From Betaproteobacteria bacterium Ga0077526 (lineage in GTDB: Bacteria; Pseudomonadota; Gammaproteobacteria; Burkholderiales; Ga0077523), in contig LNDV01000034.1 of assembly GCA_001464765.1 (NCBI GenBank), positions 372,001 through 436,000 of the forward strand: a DNA stretch of 64,000 bases. Direction: 5' to 3'. Both the position numbers and the translations under genes were made by a program. Every line of letters begins with the position of its first letter. The first letter of the stretch is position 1. Shown here piece after piece: positions 46,503 through 54,615 of the stretch. The notes beneath the pieces were generated by a model. The model had not been told where the DNA came from. It searched no databases and saw only the letters and a program-made list of their open reading frames with translations.

Positions 46503-47258
46503 TCATTCCGTCCGCTCGAACGTCACCTCGAACAGTTCCGGCCAGCACTTGCCTGTCAGAAAGAATGACCCGGAATCGGGATCATGGGCGATACCATTCA
46601 GCACGTGCTCGGAATCGGAAACGCCAACGCGTGCGAGCAGTTCCGAGCAGTCGACGAAACCGATCACGGATCCGGTGCGCGGATGCAGTTCGACAATCTC
46701 GGAGGCGTACAGAATATTCGCGAAGATTCGGTTGTCCGCCCATATGACATCGTTCAGGCGCGCGACCGGGATCCCCTTGAGCGACACCGGTACGCGGCGT
46801 GTCGGCAGGAACTCGCCATCCCGGAACCATAGATTCGCGCTGCCGTCCGTCATCACGAACCCGTCGTTGCACGCTGACAACCCCCATCCTTCGCCGGGAT
46901 AGCGGAGCTGGCCGATCCGCTCGAAGGAATCCCGTCCGTAGACGTTGGCGACGCCGTGCTTCCAGGTCAGTTGAACGATACGGTCACCTTGCACGGCCAG
47001 ACCCTCGGCCCAGACGTCCGGGACAGCCACGGACTTCAGGAGCTTCCCGTCAGCCGCGCTGATCGCACGCAGCGCCGAGCGGCCGATCCGGCCAGTACTT
47101 TCGAACAACATGCCGTCCAGATAGGCCAGTCCCTGCGTGAAGGCTTCCCGGTCGTGGGGCAACACGCGGAGAATTCGTGGAACGTACCTCGGGACACCAG
47201 CGAACCAGGCCTTGCGCAGGGCTCTCCGGACGATGCGTCGCAACGGTGGAAGCGTCAT
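46503..47258 (-). CDS. Glutaminyl-peptide cyclotransferase (plant/bacterial type)
   Basis: A 251-residue single-domain beta-propeller protein of PF05096 type. The signature is HDREAFTQGLAYLDGMLFES near residues 36-55, followed by WAEGLAVQGDRIVQLTWKHG near 83-102, GWGLSACNDGFVMTDGS, and NDVIWADNRIFANIL near 168. This enzyme type converts N-terminal glutamine to pyroglutamate. ATG 47258 is chosen for the family N-terminus, though a GTG at 47342 is in frame and neither has a clear ribosome site. No cleavable signal peptide is obvious. Immediately upstream lies the truncated hydrolase-1 relic, whose 3' end stops at this gene. Confidence 0.8.
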   Translation of the reverse strand: MTLPPLRRIVRRALRKAWFAGVPRYVPRILRVLPHDREAFTQGLAYLDGMLFESTGRIGRSALRAISAADGKLLKSVAVPDVWAEGLAVQGDRIVQLTWKHGVANVYGRDSFERIGQLRYPGEGWGLSACNDGFVMTDGSANLWFRDGEFLPTRRVPVSLKGIPVARLNDVIWADNRIFANILYASEIVELHPRTGSVIGFVDCSELLARVGVSDSEHVLNGIAHDPDSGSFFLTGKCWPELFEVTFERTE

Positions 47259-47261
47259 GGC

Positions 47262-47760
47262 TGGGGCAGTCCACGAGTTTGCGCCGGGCGGCCGAATGGT
47301 CGACGAACTGCCGGGACTCGCGAGCGATCGGATCCTGGCCACTCAGCAAGGGCGGGGTGGACCCCTTGAAGCCTTCGGACCCCGCTGCCGTCCGCACGGG
47401 CAGCGGCAGATGATCGATGTCGTCGTTGACGCCACGCCGGTCCCGCTGCGTTGCCGTGAGGGCGCCGGCGATGCTCTGCCGCACCATGATGAACAGCGGA
47501 GCAAGGGATTCCCCGACACGGAAAGGTCCGGTCGAGACATTGGCCCGTCAGTCGGGTGACAGGAAGGCGCGCCGATAGCAATGCTTGCCGCACCTCTGAG
47601 CGCACACCTCTTCCGCGGGGACTCACGGACGCACCAGCACGATTTCCTCGTCCGCGACACGGCAGGCGAGCGATACGCACTGACGATGCGCTCCTGCGTT
47701 GCGCTGCCACCCACCCGCGACGATGATGATGACGCCGCGGTTGTTGCCCGCGAGGGTCCG
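47262..47760 (-). pseudogene. Relic of exosortase A system-associated hydrolase 1
   Basis: Pieces of one alpha/beta hydrolase can be read in order on the reverse strand, but in changing frames. RGVIIIVAGGWQRNAGAHRQ resembles the hydrolase-1 N-terminal block (GVLIVVGGPQYR-GSHRQ), then EEVCAQRCGKHCYRRAFLSP matches a central helix after an internal deletion. In another frame DDIDHLPLPVRTAAGSEGFK and LLSGQDPIARESRQFVDHSA match the late part. The C-terminal block with the catalytic histidine is missing at the cyclotransferase start. This matches the TIGR03100 group from memory; the frame changes and gaps are seen directly. Confidence 0.65.
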
Positions 47761-47769
47761 GGCGAGCAC

Positions 47770-48127
47770 GGAGCCAGTCGACGGCGGTCATCACGTCCGA
47801 CTTCCAGCCGGCCCGGGCGTGGTGCGTGAATTCGCCACTGCGGTCCCCGATGCCGTACACGTCGGGCACAAGCGTGCCTACGCCTTGGGACGCCGGCATT
47901 CGGGCCTGCATTGCAATTGTGGCGCAGCATCGGTTCAGCTCTTGACCGACTGTCTGAACCACCACGATGTTGCGACGGCAGACGAGCCCCACCGGCGGCT
48001 GGTCATGCAAGGCGAACAGAGGGCCTCGCCCGCCGCTCAGTAGTGGCGGCGTGAGTTGTGCCACGACGCTCTCGGACGGGTATCCCTCCGGATGCTGCAC
48101 GACCGCAGGGGACAACACGCCAGCCAT
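47770..48127 (-). pseudogene. Truncated relic of exosortase A system-associated hydrolase 2
   Basis: An N-terminal fragment of about 119 residues from ATG 48127, which overlaps the SDR relic stop (TGATG). GQELNRCCATIAMQARMPAS corresponds to the family block FAEEMNKSRRM-AxQAR, and VPDVYGIGDRSGEFTHHARA to the DLFGCGDSSGDF nucleophile region. Just after WKSDVMTAVDWLRARP the similarity stops and the sequence runs into the hydrolase-1 relic, so the C-terminal half is deleted. The family assignment (TIGR03101-like) is from remembered pattern. Almost certainly non-functional. Confidence 0.65.
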
Positions 48128-48128
48128 C

Positions 48129-48445
48129 AGCAGGAGATCCCGCCGTCGATGGTCAGAGCCTGGCCCGCAATGAAGCGAGCTCCATCCCCCAGCAGGAAGG
48201 AAATCATGGGGACGACGTTCTACACGGTACCGAGACGGGCGAGCGGGGTGCGGTTGACGATCTGCGAGTGCTGTCTTTGCCCGAGCCCCGCGGACATCTC
48301 GGTCTCGAGATAGCCGGGGGCCACCGAATTGACCGTGATCTGGCGACGGGCCGACCTCGCGCGCGAGCGCCCGGGTGAGGCCCTCCAGACCGGCCTTCGA
48401 CGCGGAATAGGGGGCGAGCCCGACAGAGCCGCGCGAGCCGATGAT
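48129..48445 (-). pseudogene. Relic of a FabG-like short-chain dehydrogenase
   Basis: Only the 3' third remains. IIGSRGSVGLAPYSASKAGL carries the SDR catalytic Tyr and Lys, followed by EGLTRALAREVG. The frame then shifts by one base near 48360, and the continuing frame reads QITVNSVAPGYLETEMSAGL, then ISFLLGDGARFIAGQALTID and a normal end at TGA 48129. Within this second frame a TAG stop stands at 48220-48222 where FabG proteins usually have an acidic residue. The 5' part is missing, replaced by the ligase sequence. Confidence 0.75.
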
Positions 48446-49453
48446 CAAACATCGGCGCGACCGCGGAACACCACACGCACGATCGGCGACGACCTCGACC
48501 AGCTCACCAGTGCGCAGCCATCTGTGCTCGCCAATGGGTGACGTACTTCCAGACGACACATAGCGATCCATGGCGCGCGGGCTCGCCACCTCGAACATGC
48601 CATCGACGACGCCGAGCGCCACACCATCCACGCCGCTTTCGAGCCAATCGGCCGGGAACCCCGCCTTGCCATCGCGCACCGCGAACAACGCGCCGGCTTC
48701 GGTGGACGCGTAGATGTGACTGATGGCAACGCCGGGAAACGCGTGCGCAATCCGGTCGAGCGTTCCCTGATCCACCGCCTCTTCGCCAAGGGTGGCGAAC
48801 GCTATCGGCACTTCGCCGGCGCGAGCTCCCAGGGCGAGCAGAAAACCGCGCCAGAAAGTCGGTGTGCCGCTCACGCGCGTGGGCTTGTGCACCAGCGCGA
48901 CTTCCGCGAAGGTGCCCACGGAAGCGCGGGTGGTTGCCAGCAGTTCCCCGCCTGTTGTAGGAGCTGTGAGAAGCACCTGGATCCCCGCAAAGCTGGCCGG
49001 GTGATATGTGAGCCGCCAGCGGATGCCGTCAGTCGGCCCCTTGGGCGGGCGGATGCGCCCGATGAGACTGCCGACATTGTGGCGAGCCACCTTCGGCACG
49101 CCAGTCGTTCCGGACGTCGCGATCAGAATGCAGAAACCATCGGTCGCGGCCGGCTGGATAACGGGTACCGCCACCAGGCCGTCCTGACCGAGAACCGCGG
49201 AAACCGACACGGCGCGCCAGCGATCGGAATTGTGAGGGATCGACTCACGCAGGAGCAGCAGCTCGCAGCCCAGTTGCTGACAGGCCAGCATGGCTGCGAG
49301 CACCTCATCGGCGCGCTCGCCCACCATCGCCACGCCCGCGTTGGCGTACGGCAGCAACTGCTCGCGAAGCAAGGGCACCCGATCAAGCAACCCGGCCCGA
49401 TGGAGAAACTTGTCGTCCTGCCGGACGTGCAGAGACCCGGCGCAATGAAGCAT
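48446..49453 (-). pseudogene. Truncated AMP-forming acyl-CoA/ACP ligase
   Basis: About 336 residues of an adenylate-forming enzyme. The phosphate loop ILIATSGTTGVPKVARHN, the A5-like motif SHIYASTEAGALFAV, and near the end RTGELVEVVADR are visible. A one-base shift near 48,466 would be needed to continue into VRVVFRGRADV. The C-terminal swinging domain with the catalytic lysine is absent, so the enzyme should not complete catalysis. ATG 49453 lies 13 bases after the ACP stop, so it was the second gene of the old operon. Similar ligases sit beside hydrolases 1 and 2 in exosortase A loci. Confidence 0.75.
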
Positions 49454-49466
49454 GGATTCCAACGGA

Positions 49467-49718
49467 TCAGACCGCAGCGACGTACAGTGCCGCAGGTTCG
49501 CCGTTCGTCTTGAAGTCGATGAAACCTTCCTTGAAGGGGTCCACACCGAATTGCCCCTCAAGCTCAACCACAATGGTGGCGATATCCAGGGAGTCGATCG
49601 CTACAGCCCCGCCGAGCTGTGCCGTGTCGCCGGACATCTCAACGGGCGCGCCGCCACGCTCGACGACGATACGGCGAATGGTGTCTTCGATCACAGACGT
49701 GTCGTGTGCGTGGTTCAT
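49467..49718 (-). CDS. Acyl carrier protein of the relic exosortase-type operon
   Basis: An 83-residue intact ACP with the attachment site AVAIDSLDIATIVVELEGQF (Ser43), then FGVDPFKEGFIDFKT. The LDIATIVVELEGQFGVD pattern is unlike the ACP at 42228 and resembles those found with exosortase-A-linked ligases. It heads the decayed operon and is followed after 13 bases by the truncated ligase. It may still be expressed, but its partner genes are broken. ATG 49718 begins MNHAHDTSVIEDTIRRIVVE. Confidence 0.82.
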   Translation of the reverse strand: MNHAHDTSVIEDTIRRIVVERGGAPVEMSGDTAQLGGAVAIDSLDIATIVVELEGQFGVDPFKEGFIDFKTNGEPAALYVAAV

Positions 49719-49850
49719 TTCTCGGCTTGGGATGGGATTCGAGCGGCGCGAGTCGTCCCGGGGACAACAACGGCGAGGTCAGTCCGAACGCGGCTTGCAG
49801 CATTGCCCGACCAACTCTGTCTCACTTACCATGCTGCCTAAGCAAACTTC

Positions 49851-50843
49851 GTGCTTCTGAGTTTCAGGACGATTCTCCGAGTTCCCGCACCGATGCACCA
49901 AGAAGTCTTCGCCGAGGCTTGCGCCTTGCGGCTGCAGTTGATCGACTCCTCCGGGAGAGCCTTTGTGGATCTGCCGGATCAGTTTCCCATAGACCACTAT
50001 CTCGCCATGCTGGCCCCCGGAACGGGCGTCGGGGCCTATGGCGCCGTGCCAGAACAGGCTGCCGTTCAGTGCGCCAACGTGGTCGCCTTCGCGGGCGCCG
50101 ATAGCCTCGACCGCTATCATCGGGTCGCGATGCTGGACGGCATCGCGGGATTCCCGGAATCGTCGAGGACACTCAGTCGCCCTCCATCAATCCTGCGCCA
50201 GGCCGCGTCTGAGTTTCGCCGCATGGTGCGCCGGGTAAAGACCGCTCGACCGGGCCTCTTCGTGCACGGCAACGATCAGTTCGACAAGGATTTCGCCATC
50301 TGCCGCGGCAAGCTGTTATCGTGCGGCGCGCAGCGGGTGGACGTACGATCGGGAGTACCGCGTAGCGTAGTCGCAGGCGGAGGCCCCGTGGAGGCGACTC
50401 GCGTGCTTCGCTTCTTCGGCCTGCACGCACGCGGCTACCGCCCGTTTCTGGCGATGCACCTCGATCCTCGCGCACCGGGGGAGTTCTCGCCCGCACGGTG
50501 GGATCGCTGCTATCCGCGCATTGCGGAGATTCTGCAGGCGAATCCGGAGTTGAAAGGGGTCTTCGGGAGCAGCTGGTGGTTCGATCCAGCAGTCGGACGT
50601 TCATGCGCCCGAGTTTTCCTGTTTACTGGACCGCCCGTCCGCGCATGGCGCCGCGGACTTCCGCATCGGACTGGATCCTGCGCCGGTCAGCAACGCGATC
50701 CGATTCTCCAAGGTGCGGAAGGAACTGTTCGATCGAGGGGAATACACGCCGACTGTCTACCTGATGACGTGGCGGTCGCAGGACGTCATCAGCTATGCAG
50801 ACCGGCTGCGCGCCTCGGGTTGGGAGTGCCAGGACCATGGTAA
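49851..50843 (+). pseudogene. Frameshifted conserved hypothetical protein
   Basis: From GTG 49851 the frame reads about 255 protein-like residues, including RPFLAMHLDPRAPGEFSPAR and NPELKGVFGSSWWFDPAVGR, then turns into low-quality Arg/Gly sequence to the stop. The next frame, from about 50,610, continues convincingly: RPSAHGAADFRIGLDPAPVS, then KVRKELFDRGEYTPTVYLMT and WRSQDVISYADRLRASG. So one base was gained or lost near 50,605. The old gene ran up to or slightly past the deacetylase start. I do not recognise a named family, though I recall the same layout beside polysaccharide genes. Confidence 0.6.
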
Positions 50844-51865
50844 ATCGACAGCTTTTCCTGAAGATCGCGAAAGGGCTCGGTGCTTTCGCGCTTGCGCGCC
50901 GATTTACTCGGCGAAGCCTCCGCATCCTCTGCTATCACGGCCTCTCGCTGGATGACGAAGAGCAGTTCCAGCCCAAGCTTTTCATGCGCATCGACACGTT
51001 TCGCAGTCGGATGCGCTACCTCGCTGAGAACGGCTATGCAGTACTGCCCTTGCGCGAGGCGCTCGATCGCCTGAATGACGGAACACTGCCCGACCGCGCT
51101 GTCGTCATCACGTTCGATGACGGCTGGCGGGGTATCGGGACTCTCGCCGTTCCTGTACTCGAACAGCATCGATTCCCGGCAACGATCTACGTCACCACCC
51201 GCGACGTGGTAGACGAGGCCCCGGTCTTCAACGTGGCCATCCGCTATCTCCTTTGGAAGTCTCGGGTGCGAATGCTCGATCTTGGCTCTTCGGGTCTCGG
51301 CGGGGACGAGTACGATCTGTCCTCGCCAGCCGGACGGAACCGTGCCCTCGAGTATCTGGGCGAGCTTGCTGACGCCACGGACGCTGAAGGAAGAACACGC
51401 ATCCTGAGCACCGTGGCAGGTCTCCTCGGCCTCGATTGGTCCCATCTGGAGCGTCTCGGCATGTTCCGGCTGATGACCACGAAGGAACTGACCGGGATCG
51501 CCCGGCGCGGCGTGGACCTGCAACTGCATACCCACGACCACTTGTTCGGCTCGATGGATCGCGCATTCGTTGAACGCACGGTGATCCGCAACCGGGAGGT
51601 GCTCACACCGGTCACCGGTCGCCCTGTGGAGCACTTCTGCTTCCCCAGCGGCGAGTATTCGCCCGAGCAACTGCCCTGGCTGGCCTCTCTCGGGGTAGTG
51701 AGCGCCACCTCCTGCGCCGCCGGCTTCGTCACCGCGGCTACGCCGCGGCTGGAGCTGGGGCGTTTCCTAGATGGAGAAAACATCGACGATCTCGACTTCG
51801 AGGCCGAGCTGTCCGGATTTCTGGAGGTGATGCGACGTTTGCGGGCGCGCGTGAAGCATGGATAG
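50837..51865 (+). CDS. Polysaccharide deacetylase family protein
   Basis: A 342-residue carbohydrate esterase family 4 protein. LRILCYHGLSLDDEEQF near residues 28-44 opens the NodB domain; AVVITFDDGWRGIGTLAVPV near 88-107 has the catalytic and metal aspartates. The histidine motif is QLHTHDHLFGSMD near 234-246, and HFCFPSGEYSPEQLPWLASL near 270 closes the barrel. No signal peptide is obvious, although GLGAFALARRFTR may be a short membrane-associated helix. It probably removes N-acetyl groups from a polymer precursor. ATG 50837 has GGGAG about 10 bases upstream. It overlaps the last part of the frameshifted gene. Confidence 0.85.
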   Translation: MVNRQLFLKIAKGLGAFALARRFTRRSLRILCYHGLSLDDEEQFQPKLFMRIDTFRSRMRYLAENGYAVLPLREALDRLNDGTLPDRAVVITFDDGWRGIGTLAVPVLEQHRFPATIYVTTRDVVDEAPVFNVAIRYLLWKSRVRMLDLGSSGLGGDEYDLSSPAGRNRALEYLGELADATDAEGRTRILSTVAGLLGLDWSHLERLGMFRLMTTKELTGIARRGVDLQLHTHDHLFGSMDRAFVERTVIRNREVLTPVTGRPVEHFCFPSGEYSPEQLPWLASLGVVSATSCAAGFVTAATPRLELGRFLDGENIDDLDFEAELSGFLEVMRRLRARVKHG

Positions 51866-52340
51866 GGTCCTGATTGGGAGATTCGCAGACGTGACCGAGG
51901 CGTCTTGTGCTGTCTTTGAACGGAAGATGGACGCGGGGACTTCGTTGTACTGGTCGAGGTACGTGCGCGGCAACTGCCGATTCGACATGGATATCGGCCT
52001 GTCTCGATTGCTTCTACCCTTGGTGGCCTCGCGCCCTCGTCCGAACGCATCCTTCACGCTACAGAAACTTCTTGCCAGTTCGATTGACGCTCGACAGAAC
52101 ACTCGACGCACAGGGAGTCGCCATGGCGCCGGCATAGCTGAGGAAGAGCAGGAACGTCGCCCGTTGTATGCAGATACCGAATCGCCGCCAATCGCTCGGC
52201 TGGTTTCTTGCTTTCGTGTACTGCTCTGTCTGCGTTTTGCACGGCGGGTTGATCCTTCCCGCCATGGGGTGCCACCGCCGCCCAAGATTTGCCGTGGGGC
52301 GGCCAGTGTCCTGGAGACACGTTTTGATCATCAAGGGTAA
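51858..52340 (+). other. Low-confidence frame / gene-free stretch
   Basis: After the deacetylase stop there are about 480 bases with no recognisable gene. The best same-strand frame overlaps the deacetylase end by eight bases and runs 160 residues. Its first third (MDRVLIGRFADVTEASC) reads like protein, and the rest turns Arg/Pro/Ser-rich. A second frame near 52,168 has a short hydrophobic stretch (SLGWFLAFVYCSVCVLHGG). This could be a decayed gene, but I cannot name one. Confidence 0.25.
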
Positions 52341-52346
52341 GGTGTC

Positions 52347-52979
52347 ATGCTGCGTCTCGTCTTGTCGCTTTCCGTGGTCTGTGCGCTCAATGCGTCCCCC
52401 GCGTCGGCACAACTTCAGAGCCCTGAAGAGGACTGCGGCCCGCTGACCGCTAGCTTCGGACCATTCGACTATCGAATTGCGGATGCGAAGACGAGAGCGA
52501 TGGTAGAGGACTACCACTTCACACCAGAAGTAGAGCGATTGGATAAGGGATCGACGTCCGTGTATGCGGCTGCGGACATAGCTTACACATTGAAGGTGTT
52601 TCCAAATCACCCGCGTGCGTTGGCCGCGATGGTGCGCCTCGGCGCCAAACTCAAGTCGAAGCGTCCGCCCGGCAGCCCATTTTCCGTTGACTGCTGGCTG
52701 GATCGAGCCATGCGATTTCAGCCCGAAGATGCCAATGTGCTCGCCATTGCGGCCTTTCACCAGACCAAGCAGGGAAATCACGTCGCTGCGATCCAAACGT
52801 ACAGGAAGGCGATCGAAATGGGTCGCGACGATGGAAACCTCTACTACAACTTGGGGCTGTCGCTGGTTGAGGTCAAGGACTACACCGCAGCGGTAGAGGC
52901 TGCTCACAAGGCGCGCGACAGAGGCTTCAAGCTCGACGGGCTGGAGAAAAAACTCAGAGCAGCGGGCAAATGGAACTAG
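52347..52979 (+). CDS. Exported TPR-repeat protein
   Basis: A 210-residue protein with a cleavable signal peptide (MLRLVLSLSVVCALNASPASAQ). The mature part has at least two tetratricopeptide-like helix pairs near residues 120-200: NVLAIAAFHQTKQGNHVAAI, QTYRKAIEMGRDDGNLYYNL and GLSLVEVKDYTAAVEAAHKA. TPR domains bind partner proteins, so a scaffolding role in the periplasm for polymer assembly is possible. GGTAAGGTG before ATG 52347 is a fair ribosome site. Base composition is less GC-rich than in the housekeeping half. Not assignable to a named protein. Confidence 0.8.
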   Translation: MLRLVLSLSVVCALNASPASAQLQSPEEDCGPLTASFGPFDYRIADAKTRAMVEDYHFTPEVERLDKGSTSVYAAADIAYTLKVFPNHPRALAAMVRLGAKLKSKRPPGSPFSVDCWLDRAMRFQPEDANVLAIAAFHQTKQGNHVAAIQTYRKAIEMGRDDGNLYYNLGLSLVEVKDYTAAVEAAHKARDRGFKLDGLEKKLRAAGKWN

Positions 52980-53382
52980 AGCGCGCAGGCGAAAACGTCG
53001 CCCCAGGATTCGACTTGGCAGTAGGTTTGGAATGATCCGTCCGTTAACCTCTGTGTTCCAGTCGGTTTTTCGAGGCACGGTCGGGCACGGAGGCGGGAAG
53101 GCTCAAGGACTACGCTTAGCTGATCCCAACTCGCCTTGAGCGAAAAGACCTGTGTCTAGTCGTTGTTCGGGTACTGCGCAGGGAACGAATGAGCGTCGAT
53201 CCGATGACTACGCCTGCGCTCGCACTATTCGCCAGGCACAGCAGCGACTGCAGCGCTGGTTGGTAGATGGCGGCTGACCTCGCCGTCCCGACGGTTGTTT
53301 CACCAAACCCAGGTTTCCCGGTCCTTTGCTGCCCCGACCTCGAGGCGCAGCCTAAACTCTCAGCGCAGGAGAACAGTTCGCC
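52980..53382. other. 403-base gene-free stretch
   Basis: Between the TPR gene and the methyltransferase gene I see no credible frame, hairpin terminator or repeat. A reverse-strand frame has one hydrophobic run (ALQSLLCLANSASAGVVIGS) without start signals. It probably holds the promoter of the methyltransferase gene. Confidence 0.4.
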
Positions 53383-54120
53383 ATGAGTTCGTCGGACTCC
53401 GCATTTTCGCAGTTCAAGAAATGGGTACGCCGTGGGGTTCTTGATCCTCTGGAACAGCGCAGATCGCGTGCGCTCCTCTCTGAGTTCACCCATGCGTTCC
53501 GCTCGGGGCTTGTGACGGATGCAGAATCGATCCAAAAGTTGCGCCGGGGGTGGGGTAACGAAGCTTATTCGGCTGATGCAGATTACATTGGCGAGGTTCT
53601 AAGTCGGGCGAAGACCTGTGACGGCCCCATCCTCGAGTGCGGAAGCGGGGTCACAACGCTCGTCGCAGCCTTGGCATGTGAGAAGTCTGGACTCTCAGTC
53701 TGGAGTCTCGAGCAGGATGAAGGCTGGGCTGCCACGGTCGAGGAACGCCTTCGAGCGCTAGAGATAAAGAACGCGAAAATCCTATACGCTCCACTCAAGA
53801 ACTACGGGAACTACGTTTGGTACGACGTGTCCCGCCTCCAACTCCCAACACGCTTTGCGCTGGCCCTGTGCGACGGGCCCGCAGTGTTCTCGAACTGGGG
53901 AGATGCTTACTTGCGTTGGCGCTATGGTCTTCTTCCGGTTCTGAACTCGAAGGGCGTGTCTCTGGGTGAGATTTTGCTGGATGACGCCGACGAGCCAAGG
54001 GCGGCCGAGTTGATTGGCAACTGGTGCAAGGAGTATTCGCTCCAGCACTCGATGGTAGAAAGCGCGAACGGCGCCTGCGCCTTGTTCCGCTCCGTTGGCA
54101 AGCCCAATGGCAACGTCTGA
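53383..54120 (+). CDS. Class I SAM-dependent methyltransferase-like protein
   Basis: A 245-residue protein. The Rossmann motif I is GPILECGSGVTTLVAALACE near residues 81-100, followed by the acidic strand end VWSLEQDEGWAATVEERLR near 107-125. ALCDGPAVFSNWGDAYLRWR near 164 is in the place of motif IV. The layout recalls O-methyltransferase-like proteins (as in polysaccharide loci), but the substrate is unknown. It lies between a TPR gene and a PEP-CTERM gene read from the other strand, flanked by long gaps. Start ATG 53383 follows a CAGGAG site at good distance. Confidence 0.78.
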   Translation: MSSSDSAFSQFKKWVRRGVLDPLEQRRSRALLSEFTHAFRSGLVTDAESIQKLRRGWGNEAYSADADYIGEVLSRAKTCDGPILECGSGVTTLVAALACEKSGLSVWSLEQDEGWAATVEERLRALEIKNAKILYAPLKNYGNYVWYDVSRLQLPTRFALALCDGPAVFSNWGDAYLRWRYGLLPVLNSKGVSLGEILLDDADEPRAAELIGNWCKEYSLQHSMVESANGACALFRSVGKPNGNV

Positions 54121-54615
54121 GATTCGAATCGCAGGCGCTGCTGACGAACAAACCGATGACGAAGAGACTCGCGCGTGCGCGAGACACTGGAGTCTGGACG
54201 CGCTTGGGGCCATCGCCACGTAGCCAACAGACCTATCGACACCAACGCCAACCGCCTAGAACGGTCGCTGGGGCAGGAACGGATCGAACGAAAGAGCTGG
54301 GTCGACTACTGGACTGACTTCGTGGCCAAGGAGGCAACTGAACGTCGGTTAGAACTTGGTTAGGCAGCCCGGAATCGACCGAAATCACTACCTCGGCGAC
54401 TCGCTAAGGCGGGCGGGAGCCCGCCTGGCGTCAAGGGTCGCTGAACTCACCCCGCGGACCTGGAAGGAGCACGTCCGGCACAAAACTGAACGCAATTGCC
54501 GCCGAAGCGGCGTGCTATGCGTACTCAGAGGTGACAGAAGAGCTTCACTCCCTCGGCGACGCGTCCCGGCAACCTGCCAGGAGACGCCTTAACATCACAC
54601 TTCTCCTGCGTACCC
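54121..54615. other. 495-base gene-free stretch
   Basis: Between the convergent methyltransferase and PEP-CTERM genes. Short frames exist but none looks like a gene. One forward frame (54175-54363) reads PIDTNANRLERSLGQERIER, faintly like an IS66 transposase motif, too weak to call. A small inverted repeat GCCGC-CGAA-GCGGC near 54,496 has no T tract. I see nothing firm here. Confidence 0.4.

Noticed and set aside
53116..53535. Reverse frame with a hydrophobic run as a possible PEP-CTERM protein.
   Set aside because: No PEP motif or basic end follows the hydrophobic run, and it overlaps the methyltransferase gene.
54118..54135. GATTCGAATC, similar to a tRNA T-arm.
   Set aside because: No acceptor stem, D-arm or anticodon arm can be built around it, and it straddles the end of a coding sequence.
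54175..54363. Short frame with PIDTNANRLERSLGQ resembling an IS66 transposase motif.
   Set aside because: The similarity is limited to a few residues, spacing differs, and no inverted repeats or other transposase blocks are nearby.
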